Source: Pedobacter frigiditerrae
GTDB taxonomy: Bacteria; Bacteroidota; Bacteroidia; Sphingobacteriales; Sphingobacteriaceae
Length of the DNA: 64,000 nt
Reading direction: 5' to 3'
Assembly: GCF_004331645.1 (NCBI RefSeq)
Contig: NZ_SJSK01000006.1
Location: 62,001 to 126,000, forward strand
In this document: in pieces, positions 45,127-52,359 of the stretch
Layout of the letters: the number at the start of each line of letters is the position of its first letter
Position numbering within the stretch: the first letter of the stretch is position 1
Notes under the pieces: model-generated
Seen by the model: only the letters and a program-made list of their open reading frames with translations
The model's database searches: none
Told to the model about the DNA's origin: nothing
Position numbers and translations under genes: made by a program

Positions 45127-46971
45127 ATGAAAAAACATAAAATATTTCTTTTAAATGCACTACTGTTCCTTGCAGTGCTTTTTGGCTGTAACAAGGGAAG
45201 TGAAAAGCACACCTTTAGTTTGGGCGATAGCACCTTTATGCTAGATGGTAAGCCTTACCAGATTATATCTGGAGAGATACATTACCCTAGAGTGCCAAAA
45301 GAAGCTTGGCGAGCGCGAATGAAAATGGCAAAGGCGATGGGACTTAATACCATAGGAACATATGTGTTCTGGAACTTACACGAGCCAGAAAAAGACGTTT
45401 TTGATTTTACCGGCAATAATGATATTGCTGAATTTGTAAGAACTGCAAAGGAAGAGGGGCTTTGGGTAATCTTAAGGCCTAGCCCTTATGTTTGTGCAGA
45501 ATGGGAATTTGGTGGCTATCCTTATTGGTTACAAAACGAAAAAGGTTTAGAGGTAAGAAGTAGAGAAAAACAATACTTGGCCGAATACAAAAAATACATA
45601 GATGAGATTGGTAAACAGTTGGCGCCACTTCAAATTAACCATGGCGGAAACATTCTCATGGTTCAGGTAGAAAATGAATATGGTTCTTATGGTGCAGATA
45701 AGGTGTACCTAGAAATGAACAGGAAGATGTTTGTTGACGCCGGTTTTGATGGTTTATTATATACATGTGATCCAGAAAAGGATATTGTAAAGGGACATTT
45801 GAAAGGCTTAATGCCTGCTATCAATGGTCAGGATAATCCCATAAAGGTAAAACAGGCAGTTCGCAACCTTAATGAAGGAAAAGGCCCATTTTTTATAGCA
45901 GAATGGTACCCAGCTTGGTTCGACTGGTGGGGTACGGCACATCATAAAGTGCCAGCTGAGCAATACACTGGAAAATTAGATACGGTTTTGGGTGCCGGAA
46001 TTTCCATTAACATGTATATGTTTCATGGTGGTAGTACGAGGGCATTTATGAATGGCGCAAATTTTAGAGATACCATTCCATTTGAACCTCAGATTAGCAG
46101 TTATGATTATGACGCCCCCTTAGATGAGGCTGGAAATGCTACTGATAAGTTCATGCAATTTAGGGCAGTAATTGCCAAACACCTGCCAAAAGACCAAAAA
46201 CTTCCTGAAGTACCAAAGGCTAAGCCCTCTATGGCAATGGCTCCCATCAAGTTTACCAAGGAGATCGGCATTTTTGATTACATGGGCTCAGGAAAGGAAA
46301 GCAAAAATCCTTTAACTTTTGAAGACATGAACCAAGCCTATGGCTATGTAATTTATAAAACGAACATTATTGGTGGCAAAAAGGCAGAACTTAAAATTAA
46401 TGGGCTTCGTGACTATGGCATTGTATTTATTGATGGAGAGAGAAAGGGTACGCTTGATCGAAGACTAGGAGAAGAAAGCTTAGTGCTTGATGTGCCAAGC
46501 GGGAAGCATAGCTTAGAAATATTCGTAGAAAATATGGGAAGGATTAATTTTGGTCCTAATCTGTTAAAGAATAAAAAGGGAATTGTAGGTGAGGTTACTT
46601 TTGGTGGTAATTTACTAGAGGAATGGACCATGTTTCCATTACCTTTTAATAAGGTAGAAACGGCAAAGATAAATGCATCTAAAATAACGAAAAACACCCC
46701 TGTGTTGAAATTGGGAAGCTTTGAAGTTAAAACACCAACAGATACTTATTTAGACTTGCGTAATTGGGGTAAGGGCGTGATTTGGGTAAATGGACATAAC
46801 TTGGGTAAATATTGGAGCATTGGACCACAGCAGACCATTTATTTGCCAGCAGAATGGTTAAAAGCTGGGAGCAATGAAATTGTTGTGTTTGAACTTAATA
46901 AGCCTGATGTTAATGAACTAAAAAGTTTAGATAAAGCAATTCTTGATCAGTTAAACACAAGTAAATTTTAG
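45127..46971 (+). CDS. GH35 beta-galactosidase, lipoprotein
   Basis: 614-aa exo-beta-galactosidase. The lipobox FGC near residue 20 anchors it to a membrane. The barrel begins IISGEIHYPRVPKEAWRARM and has FWNLHEPEKDVFDF, then ILRPSPYVCAEWEFGG. The acid/base is in MVQVENEYGSYG and the nucleophile in FFIAEWYPAWFDWWG, both matching GH35. C-terminal jelly-roll domains carry LRDYGIVFIDG and GKGVIWVNGHNLGKYWSIGPQQTIYLP. It is 49 bp after GH30 and 3 bp before GH5, so these three are one transcription unit. Expected to remove galactose from oligosaccharides made by the other two enzymes. Confidence 0.92.
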   Translation: MKKHKIFLLNALLFLAVLFGCNKGSEKHTFSLGDSTFMLDGKPYQIISGEIHYPRVPKEAWRARMKMAKAMGLNTIGTYVFWNLHEPEKDVFDFTGNNDIAEFVRTAKEEGLWVILRPSPYVCAEWEFGGYPYWLQNEKGLEVRSREKQYLAEYKKYIDEIGKQLAPLQINHGGNILMVQVENEYGSYGADKVYLEMNRKMFVDAGFDGLLYTCDPEKDIVKGHLKGLMPAINGQDNPIKVKQAVRNLNEGKGPFFIAEWYPAWFDWWGTAHHKVPAEQYTGKLDTVLGAGISINMYMFHGGSTRAFMNGANFRDTIPFEPQISSYDYDAPLDEAGNATDKFMQFRAVIAKHLPKDQKLPEVPKAKPSMAMAPIKFTKEIGIFDYMGSGKESKNPLTFEDMNQAYGYVIYKTNIIGGKKAELKINGLRDYGIVFIDGERKGTLDRRLGEESLVLDVPSGKHSLEIFVENMGRINFGPNLLKNKKGIVGEVTFGGNLLEEWTMFPLPFNKVETAKINASKITKNTPVLKLGSFEVKTPTDTYLDLRNWGKGVIWVNGHNLGKYWSIGPQQTIYLPAEWLKAGSNEIVVFELNKPDVNELKSLDKAILDQLNTSKF

Positions 46972-46974
46972 GTA

Positions 46975-47991
46975 ATGATAAAAGGTCGTAACTATATATT
47001 AATGGTATGCTGCATTCTTTTTTTCTTCGGATGCAGCAAAAAGGCTGGCGTAATTGCCGAGCCTATACCGGAAGAAAAACCTGTTCACCCTTTAATATCA
47101 GGGGTAAACTGGGCTGATGCCCGAGACAACTTTGTTGACGGTTGGGTAATCCCTTCTGGACTTGAAGCCAGTGATAATTATGCAAGTGCTGCCATAAAAT
47201 CGGAAAGTATCTATAACGGTGTTATTGCAAATCTAGCGGGTGTAAATGCCATAAGGTTACCCGTTAATCCACCATCAGTAAGCGATAGCTGGTGGGCTGC
47301 CTATCAGGCAACAATAGACCAGGCACTTGCTAAAAAATTAAAAGTGATTTTGTGCTGTTGGGAAAGCTCAAGCAGTAAAAATGGAATGATTGATAACATG
47401 GATGCTTTTTGGCAGATGTGGACAACCATTCTTAATAAATATGGCCAGCAAAATGAAGTTTATATCGAAGTTTTTAATGAGCCTTATGGTTATACGCTTT
47501 CCCAATTAAGCGCTATCTATGAGCAGTTTTTATCCAAGTTCCCAGCCTTACCTAAAAATAGGATTTTATTATCTGGTACTGGTTATGCTGAAGACGTAAC
47601 TGGAATTGGTGCTGATGCAAGGTTTAAAGATTGTTTATTGGCATTGCACAATTATGCGTTTTGGAATACGAGATCACAAAGCGAATGGGAAGCGAATTGG
47701 CGGGTTAGGTATGGTGCCTATTCATCCAGAACGGTGATTACAGAGTTTGGAGCAGGAATGAGCACTGGAAAAAATTACACAGGAGCTGTTGGGAGCGACA
47801 ATGAAATTGCCTACATCATTGGCTCTACCAATGTATTTAGAAACAGTAACCTATCTAGTGTATACTGGCCAGGAATAAGGGATGGGGATAGTTATAGTTT
47901 GTTAAGTAGAAGTGGAAGTGGTGGCGATATGAAATTGTCGGTTGTTAACCCTTCGGGTGTTACTCGACTGCGTTTTGGCTGGGGTTATTGA
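46975..47991 (+). CDS. GH5-type (cellulase-fold) glycoside hydrolase, lipoprotein
   Basis: 338-aa retaining hydrolase with lipobox FFFGC (Cys near residue 20). The GH5 signatures are YIEVFNEPYGYT (Glu acid/base) and TVITEFGAGMS (Glu nucleophile), with IRLPVNPPSVSDSWW earlier in the barrel and HNYAFWN near the sixth strand. Subfamily cannot be set by eye. It ends the S3 unit, 3 bp after GH35, and together with GH30 would cut the backbone or side chain of the S3 glycan. No terminator hairpin directly follows; the scar site D hairpin is about 150 bp on. Confidence 0.82.
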   Translation: MIKGRNYILMVCCILFFFGCSKKAGVIAEPIPEEKPVHPLISGVNWADARDNFVDGWVIPSGLEASDNYASAAIKSESIYNGVIANLAGVNAIRLPVNPPSVSDSWWAAYQATIDQALAKKLKVILCCWESSSSKNGMIDNMDAFWQMWTTILNKYGQQNEVYIEVFNEPYGYTLSQLSAIYEQFLSKFPALPKNRILLSGTGYAEDVTGIGADARFKDCLLALHNYAFWNTRSQSEWEANWRVRYGAYSSRTVITEFGAGMSTGKNYTGAVGSDNEIAYIIGSTNVFRNSNLSSVYWPGIRDGDSYSLLSRSGSGGDMKLSVVNPSGVTRLRFGWGY

Positions 47992-48045
47992 GCCTTTCAT
48001 TACATAGTTTAACGAAGTGATATTCTTCAGTGCTTTAGTAGCATA

Positions 48046-48088
48046 GCGCTTCAATAGAATCGTTCATCATCCAATGCCCTTCTAGTAT
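48046..48088 (-). pseudogene. Second relic of the integrase N-terminus
   Basis: On the minus strand the bases read SYTRRALDDERFY then a stop. Bases 48061-48085 match 11100-11124, part of the integrase relic at 10934-11158, at 21 of 25 positions, and the translated core RRALDD is the same. It is only 15-20 bp from the tRNA-3'-end-like segment, against about 220 bp at site A, so about 200 bp has been deleted here. Confidence 0.55.
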
Positions 48089-48100
48089 ATGATCCCGCTC

Positions 48101-48126
48101 TTCTCGAAGCCCAGCAGAGTGAGCCA
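48101..48126 (+). other. tRNA 3'-end-like segment (candidate attachment core D)
   Basis: The last 19 bases (ending gagtgagcca) match the tRNA-end-like segment at 11352-11370 at 16 positions; before that a T-loop-like ttctcgaagc is imperfect. No other part of a tRNA is present. Like site A it is directly followed by a terminator hairpin and preceded by an integrase relic. Confidence 0.5.
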
Positions 48127-48138
48127 ATATCAAGAACA

Positions 48139-48186
48139 AGCCTTACCATGCCCGGTAAGGCCTTCTTGTTTATAAAGGTTTTTTGT
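48139..48186 (+). terminator. Terminator hairpin, scar site D
   Basis: GCCTTACC at 48140-48147 pairs with GGTAAGGC at 48154-48161; outer bases CAAGAAC and CTTCTTG add partial pairing, and a T-rich tract follows. The second arm and downstream bases match site C at 25 of 29 positions. It could end the S3 transcript about 150 bp after the GH5 stop. Confidence 0.72.
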
Positions 48187-48393
48187 TTCAAAATATTTTA
48201 TGCCCAAGAATTTGTGGTTTACAATTTGCTTCAAAAATTCTTATTCCAATACCGAAACTTAATATTCCCATAACAAGGTTAAGCCAAAGACTCCATTATT
48301 TTCGTGCAATAAATCTTTCTAATTCAAATTGGATGATATGGGGGATTTAGAAAGCCGTTGTTAGCATATTAAACCATCATAACAAATAAAATA

Positions 48394-49380
48394 ATGAAAA
48401 GAGTAATATTAATATTAAGTATATTATTTAACGGGACAGCCTTTTGTCAGCAGAAATTGGACGTTCAGGCACACCGAGGAGGTATGGCATTGATGCCTGA
48501 AAACACTATCCCTGCCATGTTAAATGCTGTTAAGCTAGGTGCTAAAACATTGGAACTTGATGTTGTTATTTCAAAAGATGGAAAGGTTGTAGTATCTCAT
48601 GATGCCTATATGTCTGCCACTTTTATGACCAAGCCCGATGGTACAGAAATTACTAAGGAAGAAGAAAAAAGTCTGAGTTTATATCAAATGTCATACGATA
48701 GCATTAGTCGCTATCAATCAGGAATAAAAACACATCCAATGTTTCCTGGCCAAATTAAATTAAAAACACATAAACCATTATTGAGTGATTTAATTGACAG
48801 TGTGGAAGCTTATATAAAGGTAAATAAGCTTAAGCCAGTTTATTATAACATTGAAACAAAATGTTCTCCAATGGGTGATGGAAAATATAATCCTTCGCCA
48901 GAAATATTTGTAAACACAATGATGAACGTAATTAATCAAAAGGGTGTCAAAAGTAGGGTAATCATTCAATCGTTTGATGTGAGGACTTTAAAAATTCTAC
49001 ATCAAACTGAACCAAAGCTTAAACTAGCTTTATTGGTGCAAGGAAAAATGAACCTTACCGAAGATCAACTTAAAAAATATGGTCTTTCTGCTAAAGAGGT
49101 TGAGGAATATTTTAAACAATTAAGCACCAAAAAAGCTGGACTAGATGGAGATTTAGAAAATTTGGGTTTTGTGCCAGCTATTTATAGCCCATATTATACA
49201 GGTGTTGATGCAGAAATGGTTAAAAAAGTGCACGACAAAAATATGCTAATTTTGCCTTGGACGGTAGATAAGGAAGAAGATATGGTTGCCCTAGGTAAAC
49301 TTGGTGTTGATGGAATCATTACTAACTCCCCAGATATTTTAATCAGATTGTTCGGTAACTATCAGCAAAAATCGAAATAG
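48394..49380 (+). CDS. Exported glycerophosphodiester phosphodiesterase
   Basis: 328-aa periplasmic GDPD that splits glycerophosphodiesters to glycerol-3-phosphate and an alcohol. The signal peptide spans 1-18 (ILSILFNGTAFCQ). Catalytic and metal residues are in VQAHRGGMALMPENT (His, Arg, Glu) and TLELDVVISKDGKVVVSHDAY (Glu, Asp, His), with the closing LPWTVDKEEDM and GVDGIITNSPD blocks of the family. It stands alone, between scar site D and a terminator. Confidence 0.9.
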   Translation: MKRVILILSILFNGTAFCQQKLDVQAHRGGMALMPENTIPAMLNAVKLGAKTLELDVVISKDGKVVVSHDAYMSATFMTKPDGTEITKEEEKSLSLYQMSYDSISRYQSGIKTHPMFPGQIKLKTHKPLLSDLIDSVEAYIKVNKLKPVYYNIETKCSPMGDGKYNPSPEIFVNTMMNVINQKGVKSRVIIQSFDVRTLKILHQTEPKLKLALLVQGKMNLTEDQLKKYGLSAKEVEEYFKQLSTKKAGLDGDLENLGFVPAIYSPYYTGVDAEMVKKVHDKNMLILPWTVDKEEDMVALGKLGVDGIITNSPDILIRLFGNYQQKSK

Positions 49381-49408
49381 TCCCCATCAAATCGCAATTA
49401 TAGCTAAG

Positions 49409-49438
49409 AGGGTGTCATAAAGTATGACCACCCTTTTT
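49409..49438 (+). terminator. Intrinsic terminator after the phosphodiesterase gene
   Basis: AGGGTG-TCATA (49409-49419) pairs with TATGA-C-CACCCT (49423-49434), one bulged base, followed by TTTT. It lies 28 bp after the stop codon. Confidence 0.8.
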
Positions 49439-49692
49439 GTCTATTAGGGGGAACATAATGTACAAATTTTGGCATAGGTTTTTGTCAACAGGTCGTCTGA
49501 TTGACTTAAATACTGCGAATATATCTTATAACTAAATGCATTGATGCAAGTATTACCATGACAGGTAAAATCTGTTATTAAAAGTTTAAACATTTAATAT
49601 TTCTAACTATTATTATGTGTTATTTCTAAATAAAACAATTGCATTTTGTTAACACAGTATTCGTACCTGCATTGTAAAAGAATATCAAACGA

Positions 49693-49790
49693 TTTTAAGT
49701 TAGTTCGAATTTTGGTCGAAGTTAATTCGAAGTTTATTCGAACTTGTGACAAATGAACTCGACTAAACTACGTTTAAAGTTCGATTAAAC
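49693..49790. repeat. Phased 11-bp degenerate repeat array (TTCGAA type)
   Basis: Successive 11-nt units begin at 49693 (TTTTAAGTTAG), 49704 (TTCGAATTTTG), 49715 (GTCGAAGTTAA), 49726 (TTCGAAGTTTA) and 49737 (TTCGAACTTGT). After a 10-nt spacer further units begin at 49758 (CTCGACTAAAC), 49769 (TACGTTTAAAG) and 49780 (TTCGATTAAAC). The consensus is near TTCGAAGTTAA, with a palindromic TTCGAA core. An 11-bp period is close to one helical turn, so a protein binding each unit would line up on one DNA face. Confidence 0.72.
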
Positions 49791-50012
49791 TTTGTACTAC
49801 AATTAAAGCAGTTAATAACCTGTTCATATTCAATTAAGAACCTAATGTTATTTCATATTAGCTGTTATAACATTTTCCGTCTACTTATGATCATTTGCCT
49901 TATTCAATAATAGCTGCGAATAACAAATGGTAATTACTTCATTTTTTTCTTATCTAATTTTTTAATATTTTCGCCGCCCCCACTAAACTTTTATTTGCTT
50001 ACCTCCCATCAG

Positions 50013-51278
50013 ATGAAGAGATTTTTATACGGAATTGACTTTGGTACCACCAATTCGGCATTGGCTATTTTTGATGAAGATTCAAAAGAAATCCATAGTA
50101 CTATCATCATTCCTTCATTGATTTATTTTTACCATCAGCTAGATGCTGGTAAGGATAAAAACTACGTGGTAGGTGAAGAAGCCATCGAAGCCTACTTAAA
50201 GGATGGAATGAAGGGACGTTTTATTAAATCTATCAAGCAAATTTTATCTAGAAGTAGTTTTACAGAGACCAGAATTCACAATAAAAGATATAATGCTTCA
50301 GATTTAGTAGCCATAATTTTAAAGGAACTAAAGGCTAAGGCCGATGAATTGATTGGCCAAGATTGTAAAAGAGCAATTATTGGTAGGCCTGTGTTTTTTA
50401 ATGATGATAATGTGCAAAAAGACACCTTAGCACAAAATAGGCTTGATAAAGCTGCGGCACTTGCAGGCTTTGATGAGGTTCGCTTTCAATTTGAGCCTAT
50501 TGGTGCAGCTTTTGCATATGAGAAAACGTTATCGAAAAAAGAAAAAGTGTTGGTGGCAGATTTAGGTGGTGGTACAACAGACTTTACCTGCTTGGTACTT
50601 GATCCCGAAAAAGTAGGCAGTAAGGACAGAAAGAATGACATAATGGCCACTGGTGGGATTTATATTGGTGGAGATAGTTTCGATTCGGCATTTATGTGGG
50701 AAAAAGGAACGCCATACTTCGGTAAACATACCACTTATGAAGCAACTAGGGGTAAGGTATTAACAGTTCCCAAATCTCTTTTCGTAAATATTTGCTCTTG
50801 GGAACAAATGAATTTCTTTAATGGGCAACGTATTAAAAAGGATATAGAAGATTACTATTATTATTCTGGAAATGACCCTCAGTTTAAAAATCTAATTACG
50901 CTGATTGAGAATAATTTAGGCTATTCTGTATTTCAAGCTATTGAAAAAACCAAGATTGAATTATCAAATACTGTTACCTCGAAATTTAGTTATCATCAAA
51001 TGGATATCAAGATTGATGAAGAAATTTCTTTAGCAGGTTATGAGCAAATCATTAAAAGAGATGTAGATCGCATTGCGGCCTATTTAAACGAGTTTATGTT
51101 GCAAAATAATATTGAGGCGAAAGATATTGATAGCCTTTTTTTAACTGGTGGCACGTCAATGGTAGGAAGCATTCAGCAACTGTTTAAAGAAAAATTCCCT
51201 CATCTTAAACTAAACTCTGGCGATAATTTTAAAAGTGTTGCCAAAGGTCTAGCTTATAGTGGTTACCTTTTTGGCTAA
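50013..51278 (+). CDS. Hsp70/DnaK-like ATPase (YegD type)
   Basis: 421-aa actin-fold ATPase related to DnaK but lacking a substrate-binding domain, as in the YegD group. Start chosen at ATG 50013 (MKRFLYGIDFGTTNSA), where phosphate-1 motif GIDFGTTNSA appears as usual near the N-terminus; an in-frame ATG at 49995 adds six residues. Phosphate-2 is VLVADLGGGTTDFTCL and the adenosine motif is LFLTGGTSMVGSIQQLF. The partner proteins and clients are unknown. It is monocistronic, follows a 632-bp spacer with an unusual repeat array, and converges on the metallophosphoesterase gene 15 bp away. Confidence 0.85.
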   Translation: MKRFLYGIDFGTTNSALAIFDEDSKEIHSTIIIPSLIYFYHQLDAGKDKNYVVGEEAIEAYLKDGMKGRFIKSIKQILSRSSFTETRIHNKRYNASDLVAIILKELKAKADELIGQDCKRAIIGRPVFFNDDNVQKDTLAQNRLDKAAALAGFDEVRFQFEPIGAAFAYEKTLSKKEKVLVADLGGGTTDFTCLVLDPEKVGSKDRKNDIMATGGIYIGGDSFDSAFMWEKGTPYFGKHTTYEATRGKVLTVPKSLFVNICSWEQMNFFNGQRIKKDIEDYYYYSGNDPQFKNLITLIENNLGYSVFQAIEKTKIELSNTVTSKFSYHQMDIKIDEEISLAGYEQIIKRDVDRIAAYLNEFMLQNNIEAKDIDSLFLTGGTSMVGSIQQLFKEKFPHLKLNSGDNFKSVAKGLAYSGYLFG

Positions 51279-51293
51279 TGTTTTAACTTGCCC

Positions 51294-52223
51294 TTAAATA
51301 TCATATTTTATCATTTCTCTTTTTACGGTTCCATCATCAAAGAAATCGAAAACAGCATAGGCAGGGTCAAATTCTTGAAAAGCACCACCCCACCAATTTC
51401 CAGAAATTGCACCATTACAGTAATAATCAACATTGTTGTAATGAATTTCATCTTGTAAATGGATATGTCCGCTTAAGCAAGTTTTAATGTTAGGATATTT
51501 ATTGAACAATGTTTTAAGCGCAAAAAAATCGGTATGCATTAAGTTTCGCTTGATCATTAAATCGCCATTGGCTTCTGTTTTATTGAAAAATAAGCCAGCA
51601 CAAATTGAGAGAATTGGAATATGTGAAACAATACAAATTTGTTGGTTAGCAGGAATTTCAGCAAGCTTGTTTTTCAACCACTCCAATTGTATATCATCAA
51701 TTTTAGCAATATAGCCTCCAGCTGGATTAAGCTGAGTGCTGTCTAAGATAATAAAATTCCAGTTTTCTTTTTTAGAATGATAATAACGTTCAGTCATTTT
51801 AAGTTCTTTTAGAGCGTAATTTTTGCCGTACAAAGGATCGGTAACATCAGGGGCTTTTTGAAACCATCCATAAATATCATGGTTCCCAATGCAAGGATAT
51901 ACTGGCAAACTATTTTCCTTTTGCATAATTTGATGATAAAGTGCCCACTGGGTTTGGGTTGATTCTTTTGTTGCAGCCAAGGCATCCATGATACAATCTC
52001 CACCATTAATGATGAAATCAACTTTGGGTTTTAATTGATTAACATGCCTTAAGGCTTTTGACATCCCAGCTTCTGGCACAGCGCCAGTTTTAATATGTAT
52101 GTCGGATATAAAGGCAAATCTGAATGATTTTTTCGGGGCTTGCTCTTTTGCACTAAGTGCATCGGGAAGTACAGATAGCCCAGCAGCAATAAAGCCAGAT
52201 TGAAGAAATTCTTTCCTTTTCAT
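51294..52223 (-). CDS. Exported calcineurin-like metallophosphoesterase
   Basis: 309-aa phosphoesterase. The N-terminus MKRKEFLQSGFIAAGLSVLPDALSA is a signal peptide, Tat-like in form though without a clear twin arginine. Metal-binding motifs appear in family order: FISDIHIK, INGGDCIMD, CIGNHDIYG, IVSHIPI and LSGHIHLQD. The two-metal site looks complete. Substrate not known. It converges with the Hsp70-like gene and diverges from the broken sulfatase gene (136-bp spacer). Confidence 0.87.
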   Translation of the reverse strand: MKRKEFLQSGFIAAGLSVLPDALSAKEQAPKKSFRFAFISDIHIKTGAVPEAGMSKALRHVNQLKPKVDFIINGGDCIMDALAATKESTQTQWALYHQIMQKENSLPVYPCIGNHDIYGWFQKAPDVTDPLYGKNYALKELKMTERYYHSKKENWNFIILDSTQLNPAGGYIAKIDDIQLEWLKNKLAEIPANQQICIVSHIPILSICAGLFFNKTEANGDLMIKRNLMHTDFFALKTLFNKYPNIKTCLSGHIHLQDEIHYNNVDYYCNGAISGNWWGGAFQEFDPAYAVFDFFDDGTVKREMIKYDI

Positions 52224-52359
52224 TGGTTAATTTTATTTAATACAATATACGCTAGATTTTATTTTTATTAGTAAAAATCAGGTTAGCAGGTAATTTAGTG
52301 ATGATTAATTTAGTCAATAATCTATATATTTAGACTATAGGTTTTAATCATTTAGTTTA

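Larger units (their letters stand above)
47992..48393. other. 402-bp spacer after Sus locus S3, containing scar site D
   Basis: No gene is seen. It holds a relic of an integrase N-terminus (48061-48085), a tRNA-3'-end-like segment (48101-48126), a terminator hairpin (48139-48162) and about 200 bp of AT-rich promoter-like sequence before the glycerophosphodiesterase gene. Confidence 0.65.
49381..50012. promoter_or_regulatory. 632-bp spacer upstream of the Hsp70-like gene
   Basis: Large gene-free region between the phosphodiesterase and Hsp70-like genes. It contains a terminator (49409-49438), about 250 bp of AT-rich sequence without recognised features, the 11-bp-period repeat array (49693-49790), and about 220 bp leading to the Hsp70-like start, which must include its promoter. 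Confidence 0.5.

Noticed and set aside
49693..49790. 11-bp repeat array as a CRISPR
   Set aside because: Units are far too short and adjacent without spacers, and no cas gene is near.
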